Numbered from the stretch's first letter, positions 1 to 7,132 are shown. The stretch is 41,516 nucleotides of DNA from Tyzzerella sp. UBA1042 (GCA_002316675.1 DCDZ01000004.1:1-41516); one strand, 5' to 3'. Made by a program: numbers and translations. The notes: generated from the sequence alone by a model not told the origin.

Positions 1-91
1 TGCGGAAGCTGTGGCGAAATTTGTTAGGGTTGGTAAAATCACAGCAGAACAGTATGCAGAAATCACAGGGCAGGAATACGAGGTGGTTTGA
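1..91 (+). CDS. XkdX family phage protein (3' end only)
   Basis: The window opens inside this gene; the last 29 codons are visible and end in TGA at 89-91. The peptide contains VGKITAEQYAEITGQEY, the hallmark C-terminal pattern of the short XkdX family encoded near tail and lysis genes of Gram-positive phages. The stop overlaps the ATG of the next tail gene by one base, indicating translational coupling. The family is small (about 40-60 residues) and its role is unknown beyond belonging to the tail/lysis region. The identification rests on this motif and on the phage context. Confidence 0.75.
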   Translation, partial: AEAVAKFVRVGKITAEQYAEITGQEYEVV

Positions 92-1350
92 TGATTACCA
101 TACATGAAAAGAATAGCACAACATTTGATACTTTGGGCTTGGGGGCGTTGCTTCCGAGCATTTGTACTGTAAAAGAAGAATTAAACGGCCTGTATGAATT
201 GGAGATGGAACACCCTTATGATGAGTGGGGGAAATGGGAGGACATTGAAAATGGACGTATTTTATGTGTAAGTACGCCAAGGGGAAAACAGCCTTTCAGG
301 ATTTATAACATTAAGCCTACTATGGAAAGTATTGCAGTGAATGCCCGTCATATCTTTTATGATTTGTTGGATAACTTTATTCAATCATGCAGTATCACAG
401 CACAGACACCACAAACCACATTGCTTAGCTTGCAATCAGGTTTTAACTATGCTATGCCATTTACATTCAATACCACACTGATAGGCACAGGAAGCATGTC
501 AGTATCTAGTATCAATCCTATAGCTGCACTTTTAGGAGGTGGACAGGATAATGACAGTTTTGTTTCAGTATTTGGTGGTGAGATATTAAGGGATAACTAT
601 AGTATTTCCTTCTTACCCTCCATTGGCAGTGATAAAGGGGTTTCTATCCGATATAGTAAAAACCTTATTGGCTTAGAGATTGAGGAAGATATTAGCGAGG
701 TAGCCACAAAAATATTTCCTATTGGTAAGGATGGCTTAATAGGTTCGCCTGTGAGTAGTTCACATATCAATGACTATCCGTATCCCAAAGCAAGAAAGTA
801 TGAAGATTCTTCCCTTACCACACAGGCACAACTTACGGCTTTTGCCCAAAGTATATTGAATAGTGGGGTGGACTTGCCAACGGTAAATATTAAGGCTGAT
901 TTTCAGCTATTGGCAAAGACAGAGGAATATAAGAACTTTGCTATCCTTGAAGATGTTCGGTTAGGGGACGTTGTGAATGTGGTAAATAGTAAGATGAACT
1001 TTAGTAAGAAAGCTAAGGTTATCTCTTATGAGTGGGATTGTTTATTGGAAAAATACAGTGCCGTTGAATTAGGGGATTTTGTGGCAGATATTACAAGCAG
1101 TATTACCAGTGGAGAGAAAAGCCTTTCAACTGCTTTGGGTGCAAGCACTGAGGTAAAACAGGTATTAAACCTTATCAGTGGTAATATTACTATTGCAAAC
1201 AATACACTTTATATCAGCATGGATAATGTAAATTATGCACAGGCAACAAAATTATTCCGTTGGGGAACTGGAGGCTTACAATTTAGCAGTACAGGCATTA
1301 GTGGTACATGGAAAACAATTATAGATACAAACGGCAATTTGGCAACATAA
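91..1350 (+). CDS. Phage tail protein, prophage endopeptidase-tail family
   Basis: A 419-residue protein that matches, from its first residues, the prophage tail / minor structural protein family (PF06605-like, as I recall it). The N-terminal third has the typical pattern: a phage-style opening, an acidic NGLYELEMEHPYDEWGKW segment, then FRIYNIKP and ARHIFYDLLDNF near residues 70-95. Members sit at the tail tip and, in some phages, help open the cell wall. The C-terminal part is short here (GLQFSSTGISGTWK is typical of the tail-end region), so the protein may be a compact version. ATG 91 overlaps the upstream XkdX stop; a TTG one codon earlier is less likely. Base composition is more AT-rich than the chromosomal genes to the right, as expected for a prophage. 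Confidence 0.8.
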   Translation: MITIHEKNSTTFDTLGLGALLPSICTVKEELNGLYELEMEHPYDEWGKWEDIENGRILCVSTPRGKQPFRIYNIKPTMESIAVNARHIFYDLLDNFIQSCSITAQTPQTTLLSLQSGFNYAMPFTFNTTLIGTGSMSVSSINPIAALLGGGQDNDSFVSVFGGEILRDNYSISFLPSIGSDKGVSIRYSKNLIGLEIEEDISEVATKIFPIGKDGLIGSPVSSSHINDYPYPKARKYEDSSLTTQAQLTAFAQSILNSGVDLPTVNIKADFQLLAKTEEYKNFAILEDVRLGDVVNVVNSKMNFSKKAKVISYEWDCLLEKYSAVELGDFVADITSSITSGEKSLSTALGASTEVKQVLNLISGNITIANNTLYISMDNVNYAQATKLFRWGTGGLQFSSTGISGTWKTIIDTNGNLAT

Positions 1351-1361
1351 GGGGGCGAAGT

Positions 1362-1637
1362 ATGAACAGTGATGAAATGGCAGTTAGAATTGAAAATGTA
1401 GAAACACGCCAAGACAAAATGGAAAAACGGCAGGACAATTTAGAACAGTTGACGAATGCATTTTCAGTTATGGAAAATGAGCAAAAACATATTAAACAAG
1501 ATTTAGGCGAAATCAAAGATGATGTTAAAATTCTAGTGGATAAACCGGCTAAGAGATGGGATAGTGCAGTGGACAAAGCAATTACTGTTGTTATTGGTTT
1601 ACTGGTTGGGTATTTGCTTTCCGGGGGTACGATGTAA
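1362..1637 (+). CDS. XhlA-type phage membrane protein (hemolysin XhlA family)
   Basis: A 91-residue protein. Residues 1-65 are a charged coiled coil (repeating RIENVETRQDKMEKRQDN pattern), followed by one C-terminal membrane segment around residues 70-88 ending in LVGYLLSGG. This is the build of the XhlA family, which in Bacillus PBSX works with the holin XhlB and an amidase in host lysis. ATG 1362 is preceded by GGGGGCGAAG as the ribosome binding site; an in-frame ATG further upstream overlaps the tail gene and is not needed. No endolysin or holin follows, so the lysis cassette is incomplete in this window or lies to the left. Confidence 0.8.
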   Translation: MNSDEMAVRIENVETRQDKMEKRQDNLEQLTNAFSVMENEQKHIKQDLGEIKDDVKILVDKPAKRWDSAVDKAITVVIGLLVGYLLSGGTM

Positions 1638-1653
1638 ATAATATACATTATGA

Positions 1654-1689
1654 GGGTATATAGTTTAAAAGCTATATACCCTTTTTTTT
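1654..1689 (+). terminator. Intrinsic terminator of the prophage late genes
   Basis: A perfect 10-bp stem (GGGTATATAG / CTATATACCC) with an 8-nt loop is followed directly by eight T residues. It lies 17 bp after the XhlA-type gene and closes the phage transcript. Confidence 0.85.
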
Positions 1690-1722
1690 GTTTAAAAAAT
1701 CCATTTGACAGATGGTTTCTAT

Positions 1723-1793
1723 TATGATAATCTTCATTGTAGTATGAAAAACAAAGTGTGTTTTAGTATGATAATGATATGGTATGAAAAACA
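1723..1793 (+). repeat. Imperfect tandem direct repeat at the prophage edge
   Basis: Two copies of a roughly 30-bp unit: TATGATAAT, a variable middle, then GTATGAAAAACA. Copy one is at 1723-1753 and copy two at 1767-1793. It sits in an AT-rich stretch between the phage terminator and a degraded host gene. It could be a regulatory repeat, part of an attachment region, or chance in AT-rich DNA. Confidence 0.4.
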
Positions 1794-1861
1794 TTTCATT
1801 TCTCGTAATAGAAAGCAAAATTTGATTACATGATTTTAAGTTAAAAACTCTTGAGAGCCTT

Positions 1862-2022
1862 GATTTTACTGACTCCCCAATACCTGTATTTTTGATGAAA
1901 AGGCAGGAATTATATTAGACGATAACTTTGTAAAATTAATTGCTTGGTATGACAATGAGTGGGGCTATAGCAATAAGGTTGTTGACTTAATTGCACATAT
2001 GTATCAGGTAGATAATGCATAA
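1862..2022 (+). pseudogene. 3' remnant of a glyceraldehyde-3-phosphate dehydrogenase gene
   Basis: From 1882 to the TAA at 2020-2022 the frame reads a classical GAPDH C-terminus: CIFDEKAGI, then DNFVKLIAWYDNEWGYSNKV and VDLIAHM. The YDNEWGYS signature is diagnostic of the catalytic domain's end. Upstream, DFTDSP (1862-1879) is in another frame; restoring one C in the run at about 1875-1878 joins both pieces. A TGA at 1870-1872 blocks the main reading frame. The catalytic cysteine and the NAD domain are absent, so only about the last 50 codons remain. It lies between the prophage end and a terminator that probably belonged to the intact gene. A functional copy presumably exists elsewhere in the genome. 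Confidence 0.8.
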
Positions 2023-2075
2023 TTTAGCAGTTTCTTAGGATTTAGTATATATCAATAAGAATCTCGGTTATACTT

Positions 2076-2122
2076 CGTCCCTTTCTTTTGTGAAAAGTTA
2101 ACAGGAGAAAGGGACGTTTTTT
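2076..2122 (+). terminator. Intrinsic terminator downstream of the GAPDH remnant
   Basis: A 10-bp stem (CGTCCCTTTC / GAAAGGGACG) with a 21-nt loop is followed by six T residues. It lies 54 bp after the remnant's stop codon, as expected if the 3' end of an intact gene was preserved with its own terminator. Confidence 0.7.
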
Positions 2123-2259
2123 ATACATTGATAATTTTCTCTGGTAGCTTTTGAATCCGTTGTCAAGGGGAGTAGGCTGTCGTGGCTAGAGAAAGGTATA
2201 GTTAAAAGCTATAGCTGACCATATTTTTTTAGTGTTACCCATCGCCTCGCAGTGTATAG

Positions 2260-2265
2260 TATAAT
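2260..2265 (+). promoter_or_regulatory. -10 box of the MetE-like gene
   Basis: A consensus TATAAT lies 51 bp before the start codon. The best -35 candidate, TTACCC at 2235-2240, is 19 bp away, longer than the usual 17. I see no S-box or T-box structure in this leader. Confidence 0.4.
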
Positions 2266-2315
2266 GAAATCAATCAATATCAATCGGAATTTTGTATAAG
2301 GAGGAGATGTATATA

Positions 2316-3476
2316 ATGAGTGAAAAATTTCAAACCGTTGGCAGTTTGCTTCGTCCCGAGGCACTGCTTACATACAAACGCCAGATTGAACAGCGCAATG
2401 ATATTACCTATCCTTTCTATGAGGATTTTAAGGGGTATGAGGAAGCCGAGGAAGAGGCAATCAAAGAAATCGTTACAAAACAAATTGCCCATGGACTGAC
2501 CGTCCTTACCGATGGAGAATATTCCAAGTCTATGTGGCATTTGGATTTTGTTTGGGGTTTTGGCGGCATCAGCCGCTACATTGCAGACCACGGTTACTTT
2601 TTCCGTGATAAGGATGGCTGCTCCCAATATGAAACAAGAAAAGACATCGGCCTGCGCATTACAGACAAGCTGAGCGGTAAGAATCATCATTTTATCAAAG
2701 TGTTCCAAAAGCTGAAAGACGCTGCCGGTGATCGTGCAATCAAACTCTGCGTTCCTTCCCCCTCCCATATTTTCGGAGAGCTGTCTTGGTCTGACAATAT
2801 TGGCGGCAAAGACGCAGTTTATAAGGATACTCAGGAGCTGAAAGCAGGATTAACCCGGGTATATAAGGAATTTGTAGAAGAATTTGCCGCTGCCGGCGGT
2901 AGGATTTTGCAATTTGATGACTGCCTGTGGCAAATTTTTGCGGATGACAACCCCAATTCTCCCTATACGGGAGAAAGCATTGAGCAAGAGGAAGTAAAAG
3001 CTCTTGCCGCAGAATTTATTGATATCAATAATACAATCATTGACTTTGGCCACAGCTTGGGTCTGAAAATGTGGACTCACAACTGCCGTGGTAATTATAA
3101 TTCTCGTAATATGGGCGGCGGTTCCTATGTGCGAATTGCAAATCTATTTTTGAAACAATTAAAGTACGACCGCTTTTTCTTGGAATGGGATGACGATCGT
3201 GCCGGCTCTCTGGAAGCCCTTAAAGTATTTCAGGATAAGCCGAATACGGAAATTGTGTTGGGGCTCATGTCCTCAAAAATCAACACTTTAGACGATGAGG
3301 AACGTGTACTTAAGCTGTTGGATGAGGCTTCAAAAATTATTCCGAAGGAGAGATTGCTTCTTTCTCATCAGTGCGGTTTTGCTTCTTGTGATGGCGGTAA
3401 TGAATTGACCGAAGCCGAGCAGTGGGCTAAAATTGATCAAGGGCAGCGGATTGCCATCAAATATTGGGGCATATAA
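2316..3476 (+). CDS. Solo MetE-like (cobalamin-independent methionine synthase family) methyltransferase
   Basis: A 386-residue protein of the UROD/MetE-like barrel family, resembling Bacillus YxjG/YxjH. It has only the catalytic C-terminal barrel; full MetE is about twice as long with a duplicated N-terminal half. The zinc/thiol ligand pattern is visible: H-x-C in WTHNCRGNY, an acidic residue in FFLEWDDD and a cysteine in SHQCGF. Such proteins are expected to transfer a methyl group to homocysteine or a related thiol, but the methyl donor cannot be read from sequence. Start ATG 2316 is chosen because AAGGAGGAG sits 8 bp upstream; a more upstream frame extension lacks a site. It is a single-gene transcript with its own -10 box and terminator. 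Confidence 0.8.
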   Translation: MSEKFQTVGSLLRPEALLTYKRQIEQRNDITYPFYEDFKGYEEAEEEAIKEIVTKQIAHGLTVLTDGEYSKSMWHLDFVWGFGGISRYIADHGYFFRDKDGCSQYETRKDIGLRITDKLSGKNHHFIKVFQKLKDAAGDRAIKLCVPSPSHIFGELSWSDNIGGKDAVYKDTQELKAGLTRVYKEFVEEFAAAGGRILQFDDCLWQIFADDNPNSPYTGESIEQEEVKALAAEFIDINNTIIDFGHSLGLKMWTHNCRGNYNSRNMGGGSYVRIANLFLKQLKYDRFFLEWDDDRAGSLEALKVFQDKPNTEIVLGLMSSKINTLDDEERVLKLLDEASKIIPKERLLLSHQCGFASCDGGNELTEAEQWAKIDQGQRIAIKYWGI

Positions 3477-3490
3477 GCATCATGATGCTT
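3475..3490. repeat. Perfect 16-bp palindrome at the stop codon
   Basis: AAGCATCATGATGCTT overlaps the last base pairs of the MetE-like stop codon. It is a perfect palindrome with no loop, so it may be a protein-binding site or simply a chance match. The real terminator is 80 bp further on. Confidence 0.35.
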
Positions 3491-3571
3491 GGAGAATTAG
3501 TACAGTCAAATGGTTGAGAGATATTATTTTCTAAAAATTGTACTAGCTGAAGGCTACACTAAGTTTTTGCA

Positions 3572-3619
3572 AACCTCTAAACTGAAGGAATATCAGTGTT
3601 CGCAGTTTAGAGGTTTTTT
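3572..3619 (+). terminator. Intrinsic terminator of the MetE-like gene
   Basis: A 13-bp stem, AACCTCTAAACTG / CAGTTTAGAGGTT, is followed by a run of T residues. It closes the single-gene transcript. Confidence 0.85.
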
Positions 3620-3787
3620 CTGTGAAAAAAGAAGGGATATCAAAAAAAACAGCCGCTAAAACTGAAAAAAATGATGCAAGCGGTCTGGAAATAAGGGTGA
3701 GAAATCTTTATAGGATGCTGATGAAATAGTATCCTACAGGAATACAAAAAATTATGTTTCCGGCATCTGTGAAAGTGCAAAAAAGTG

Positions 3788-3816
3788 TTGACATTTGATT
3801 TTTCTTGTAGTAATAT
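3788..3816 (+). promoter_or_regulatory. Promoter of tRNA-Pro(AGG)
   Basis: TTGACA (3788-3793), 17-bp spacer, TAATAT (3811-3816): a near-consensus vegetative promoter placed 14 bp before the tRNA gene. A strong dedicated promoter argues that this unusual tRNA is expressed. Confidence 0.85.
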
Positions 3817-3830
3817 ATAGAAGTCGTCGG

Positions 3831-3904
3831 CGAGGCGTGGCTCAGCTTGGTAGAGCGCTACATTAGGGATGTAGAGGTCGCAAGTTCAAATCTTGTCGCC
3901 TCGA
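3831..3904 (+). tRNA. tRNA-Pro, anticodon AGG
   Basis: A 74-nt cloverleaf: acceptor stem CGAGGCG/CGCCTCG, D stem GCTC/GAGC, anticodon stem CTACA/TGTAG with loop TTAGGGA, T arm GCAAG-TTCAAAT-CTTGT and discriminator A. The anticodon is A34-G35-G36. The C1-G72 pair, A73, G35/G36 and G37 are proline identity features. CCA is not encoded. An A34 proline tRNA is uncommon in bacteria, where A34 is normally limited to tRNA-Arg(ACG) and is converted to inosine by TadA. The gene has its own promoter and terminator and is closely similar to the tRNA-Pro(CGG) gene near 13.6 kb. Confidence 0.93.
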
Positions 3905-3913
3905 TGATGCATA

Positions 3914-3958
3914 AAAGGTGTTGGGAATGTTGATTTTACAACGTTTTCAGCACTTTTT
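3914..3958 (+). terminator. Intrinsic terminator of tRNA-Pro(AGG)
   Basis: A 15-bp stem that includes four G-T wobbles (GTGTTGGGAATGTTG with CAACGTTTTCAGCAC) is followed by five T residues. It begins 14 bp after the tRNA 3' end. Confidence 0.75.
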
Positions 3959-4089
3959 CTTTTGTAAAGAATTTGTAGTAGAAAAGCAGAGTGAGGTATC
4001 AAACAATACCCTTTATTGGGGCCAAAACTGCTCCTATGTCTGCCCAAAGGATGCGGTGGAGGTTTGAGTTAGAGTTATGGGGAGCACTC

Positions 4090-4120
4090 AAAAAAGCCGT
4101 AGAATTGTATATTCTACGGC
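4090..4120 (-). terminator. Intrinsic terminator of the SpoIID-like gene
   Basis: Read on the minus strand, a perfect 10-bp stem GCCGTAGAAT / ATTCTACGGC with a 5-nt loop is followed by TTTTTT. It lies about 100 bp past the minus-strand stop codon at 4219. The 3960-4218 stretch holds nothing else I can support. Confidence 0.8.
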
Positions 4121-4218
4121 GAATTTTCATAAGGAGCTTTTTCCAAAACTCCTTTCGAGTCTATTTGTACTTTTGATACCTGCGAATACCTTCATTGTAC
4201 TCTGCAAAAGAAAGCATA

Positions 4219-6522
4219 TCACATGACTTGTTCCACCGTTGTGTTGGGGAAGTATTTTTGTATGATTTCTTCGCCGTTCAGGCCTTGGGAAGCAAGCTCC
4301 TTTGCACCATATTGGCTTAATCCTACGCCATGGCCGCAGCCGCCGCCATAGAGGGCGATACCTGTCAATGTGCCTTCCTCGTTTTTCATTTCCTTTAGGG
4401 CGAAAAATGCACTGGGCAGCATACTTTGCCCGGTTAAGGTTCCGCCGCTGATTCTTTGCAGATTGATTGTTTCGCCAATGGTCAGCTTCGTAGGAGAGAG
4501 TACTTTGCGGATGGCGTTTTCGGTAAAGACCCTGACGGAGCCGGCTTCAAAGGTCAGCTCTAAAATTTTAATAATGCCGCCGTCTCCTCGCTCTATGACA
4601 GCTGCGCCCGTTAATTTCCCCAAATCCTTCGGTGCTTCTGCTTTCCAGCTGCCGTCACCTTGCTTCACTTGAATCAGTGCCCCATTGGAAGCGGAAAGAT
4701 TTGCAAAGGTTTTTTCTGTAATTTCCCGCAGCTGTCCCGCACTGAAATAAACCTTCCACCGGTACCAAGAGGAGGATTTATCATAACCCTCAAGCTGCCA
4801 GTCTTGCCAGAACGCAAGCCAATCTGCTTCTGTTTTCGGCACCTCCTGGGCGACACCGTAGGACTGGGCTTGTAAATAGGATTTTCCCTTGCCGGTAAAG
4901 GTTGCATCGGCTGACCATGCATCAACATCCTTTGTTCCGTAGCCTCCTGAGGTAGAATAGAAATAGGTTTGGGCAACCCGATCCCCCGCCACAACACATC
5001 TCCCAGCGGTTGCAGCAACGGCTTCTTCTGCTTCGGGGGCAGTGTCGGCACCCATAAATACCTGACTCGCCACAGTATCCGTCACATGGGCGCCAAAGTG
5101 ACCGTAAGCATTGGCGTAAAATTGATTGTAGGCATAGCTCCTTGCACAAATTGCCTGGGCCTGTAAGGCTGCCTGCCCAAAGCTTACAGGCATTTCGTAG
5201 GGTACCACCCCGAGAAGATACTCCTCTAGGTCTAATTCATTTACAATGGCAATGCTATCTTCGATTCTTTCCATTTCAATCAGCCCGGCATAGGTTCTTG
5301 CTTCACCATTTTCAAAGCTTAAGGCTACTTTTCCTGAAAGCGTTACAATTCCGTGATCAAACCAAGGCAAATCTGCCGTCAGCGTTGCTTCTCCGGAGGT
5401 GAAATCTTTTTCCCCTACACCGTTGGATAAGGAAAAACCGGCATCTCCTTTGATGATAATGGACTTTTGCAAGCCCCCCCCCAGAAGCACTCGAATTTTT
5501 TCGGGAACCACATCCTTTTGAATGACGGCACCCATAATGGTATTATCGGAAATATAAAAATCAGCCATATCCGTTCCGCAAATCAAGGCATTTTGTGTTT
5601 TGGGGGATAAATCCTGATCATAGATACGGAAGTTTTGGGCCCATTGCATTTCTCCCATGCCGCTTAAATAAATTTCTTTATGATTAACCCGTTTTATGGT
5701 TTCACCACTGCGTTTTTCGCCTGCTGTTACTGTTGCTTTGCCGTCTTCAATGACCACATTGCAAAGCCCGGGTTCAAATGCAGTACCCTCAAAGGGATAG
5801 CTTTTTTCCCCGGCACCCATGAGTATAATTTGATTCCCTTCCTTTTTGCAGTAAATATTTTCGATGGTGGGGATTACCTCATCAACGGAGAGCAGGGTGA
5901 TAATTTCTCCATCCTTTTCCCAAAATGAAATCTTTTCATCAGTATAGGGGGATAATTGATACCCGTCGCTTCCATAAATGCCCCGGTCAAACAGGTTTTT
6001 TTCCCCGGGAGTAAAGAGGACTTGGGTTTCTTTTTTGATTCCGTAGGAATAAAGGCTGTCTTCCCCTCGTCTTGTCAGCAGGGCCTTTTCAAAAAGCTGC
6101 GCCCAAAGGCTGTATGCAACGGGCATATTTCTGTTGTCATCTGTTAAAACCATTCGTTTTTCATAGTCGGGAGCCACACGGTCCATCAAAATTTGTGCCT
6201 CCGCAAGCAATAAATCTTCCTCGGGATGGAACCCCTCCCCATCCCCGGAAAAAAAATCAAGGGTCACGGTGGCATTGATGTACGGATACACCCATGAGTC
6301 CTTTGCAACATCGGGAAAAGAGGCATCTTGGGGTAAATTTTCAATTTCCTCCGGCGTATAAAAGGCCAAGGCCAGCATTTTGGCCGCTTGTCCCCTTGTG
6401 ATTGGAATATCATCTCCGATGGCACCCAGCGGTGCCGGCCCATTGTCGGTATTTTCAGATCCTCTACCGCATCCTCCCAATAAAAAAAATAGTGTAAAAG
6501 ACAATATAAGTAACCGTTTCAT
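4219..6522 (-). CDS. SpoIID/LytB-domain lipoprotein with N-terminal SLH-like domain
   Basis: A 767-residue exported protein. Residues 1-18 are a lipoprotein signal ending in LGGC, so it is probably anchored outside the membrane. Residues about 38-115 resemble an S-layer-homology domain (ITRGQAAKMLALA and FPDVAKDSWVYPYI). The middle has no domain I recognise. From about residue 415 to the end is a SpoIID/LytB domain, with EYLLGVVPYEMP, ALQAQAICARSYA, YSTSGG and the terminal GHGVGLSQYGA motif. The family cleaves or remodels peptidoglycan glycan strands in sporulation, or modulates amidases (LytB). ATG 6522 has AGGAG 10 bp upstream; a GTG three codons earlier is too close to that site. It has its own promoter and terminator and is transcribed divergently from ilv. 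Confidence 0.85.
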   Translation of the reverse strand: MKRLLILSFTLFFLLGGCGRGSENTDNGPAPLGAIGDDIPITRGQAAKMLALAFYTPEEIENLPQDASFPDVAKDSWVYPYINATVTLDFFSGDGEGFHPEEDLLLAEAQILMDRVAPDYEKRMVLTDDNRNMPVAYSLWAQLFEKALLTRRGEDSLYSYGIKKETQVLFTPGEKNLFDRGIYGSDGYQLSPYTDEKISFWEKDGEIITLLSVDEVIPTIENIYCKKEGNQIILMGAGEKSYPFEGTAFEPGLCNVVIEDGKATVTAGEKRSGETIKRVNHKEIYLSGMGEMQWAQNFRIYDQDLSPKTQNALICGTDMADFYISDNTIMGAVIQKDVVPEKIRVLLGGGLQKSIIIKGDAGFSLSNGVGEKDFTSGEATLTADLPWFDHGIVTLSGKVALSFENGEARTYAGLIEMERIEDSIAIVNELDLEEYLLGVVPYEMPVSFGQAALQAQAICARSYAYNQFYANAYGHFGAHVTDTVASQVFMGADTAPEAEEAVAATAGRCVVAGDRVAQTYFYSTSGGYGTKDVDAWSADATFTGKGKSYLQAQSYGVAQEVPKTEADWLAFWQDWQLEGYDKSSSWYRWKVYFSAGQLREITEKTFANLSASNGALIQVKQGDGSWKAEAPKDLGKLTGAAVIERGDGGIIKILELTFEAGSVRVFTENAIRKVLSPTKLTIGETINLQRISGGTLTGQSMLPSAFFALKEMKNEEGTLTGIALYGGGCGHGVGLSQYGAKELASQGLNGEEIIQKYFPNTTVEQVM

Positions 6523-6569
6523 TGGTATCACGCTCCTGTCAGACTTTGTACAAGTTTATGCTTTTCAAA

Positions 6570-6603
6570 GGAAAAAAGAACAGGCTGTTTTTGGGAAGCC
6601 TGT
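6570..6603 (-). promoter_or_regulatory. Terminator-like hairpin in the 5' leader of the SpoIID-like gene
   Basis: On the minus strand, ACAGGCT pairs with AGCCTGT (7 bp) and is followed by TTCTTTTTTCC. It lies between the predicted promoter (6647-6674) and the start codon (6522), inside the transcribed leader. It may be an attenuator or a relic terminator. No leader peptide or known riboswitch fold was recognised. Confidence 0.5.
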
Positions 6604-6646
6604 AAAAAGGGCATATAAAGCTTGAAAATTATTATTTTTCTCGATG

Positions 6647-6674
6647 ATTATAAAAAAGTGTTGGAAAAAATCAA
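6647..6674 (-). promoter_or_regulatory. Promoter of the SpoIID-like gene
   Basis: On the minus strand: TTGATT, 16-bp spacer, TATAAT. It looks like a vegetative (SigA) promoter, not an obvious sporulation-sigma promoter. The remaining AT-rich sequence of the 6523-6977 gap (6675-6913) shows no gene. Confidence 0.65.
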
Positions 6675-6913
6675 TGTTTTGTTTTTTCTGAGAATGAAAT
6701 AAGATGGCTTACTTCCTTGTTTATTCCGAAAAATGGCTATTTTTGAAAGAAGTTTGTATTTTGTTGCCATTTTATTAAATTCTATGAAGTTATTTTTGAA
6801 TTTAATATCTTATATTGTATGGGAATTAGTGCACAAAGAATATTGTATGTATGAAAAAACATACAGCATATTTACAAAAAAAACTTTCGGTTTAAAAAAA
6901 TCGAAATTTTGTA

Positions 6914-6942
6914 TTGACAAAAATACATTTTCGCTTTAAACT
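6914..6942 (+). promoter_or_regulatory. Promoter of the ilv operon
   Basis: TTGACA (6914-6919), 17-bp spacer, TAAACT (6937-6942). It is placed just upstream of the leader peptide's ribosome binding site GAAAGGGAG. Confidence 0.75.
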
Positions 6943-6977
6943 TCCAATAACAAATAAAACGAAAGGGAGACAAAATC

Positions 6978-7115
6978 ATGAATCATTTTAATCAGTCCGT
7001 TAATTACATTATTATTAGCCTCATTAACCTCGTCCTTGTCATTCTCGGTGAGGTTCTTTGTGCTGGTAAAAAGTGGTTAGCTGATGATAGAGTCAATTTG
7101 ATTGAGATTGCATGA
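6978..7115 (+). CDS. ilv operon leader peptide (attenuation peptide)
   Basis: A 45-codon reading frame with a good ribosome binding site (GAAAGGGAG, 9 bp before ATG), placed between the ilv promoter and a strong terminator ahead of ilvB. Residues 8-27 are dominated by the operon's end products: V, III, LI, LVLVIL, VL, 14 of 20 positions being Ile, Leu or Val. Several are CTC and GTC codons, which look less frequent in the structural genes nearby. Stalling at these codons during branched-chain amino acid shortage would be expected to prevent formation of the 7133-7167 terminator, as in enterobacterial ilv and leu leaders. A possible upstream pairing is AACCTC (7026-7031) with GAGGTT (7050-7055). 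The exact antiterminator is not resolved by eye. Confidence 0.85.
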   Translation: MNHFNQSVNYIIISLINLVLVILGEVLCAGKKWLADDRVNLIEIA

Positions 7116-7132
7116 TAATGTATCCTAAATCG

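Noticed and set aside
2150..2290. Possible S-box or MerR-type control region ahead of the MetE-like gene
   Set aside because: None of the conserved SAM riboswitch segments can be found, and the 19-bp promoter spacer has no matching dyad for a MerR protein.
3630..3730. Short open frame starting with GTG (about 35 codons) after the MetE-like terminator
   Set aside because: It begins inside the terminator tail, has no ribosome site and resembles no family; it is probably chance.
3991..4176. 61-codon frame between tRNA-Pro and the SpoIID-like gene
   Set aside because: It runs through the minus-strand terminator hairpin, its start lacks a ribosome site and its composition is unlike a protein.
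4370..5402. Several plus-strand and off-frame open frames inside the SpoIID-like gene
   Set aside because: They are shadows of the well-supported minus-strand coding sequence, without ribosome sites or recognisable products.
6733..6939. 68-codon frame upstream of the ilv promoter
   Set aside because: It is Lys/Phe/Leu-rich, from AT-rich non-coding DNA, has no ribosome site and overlaps the ilv promoter.
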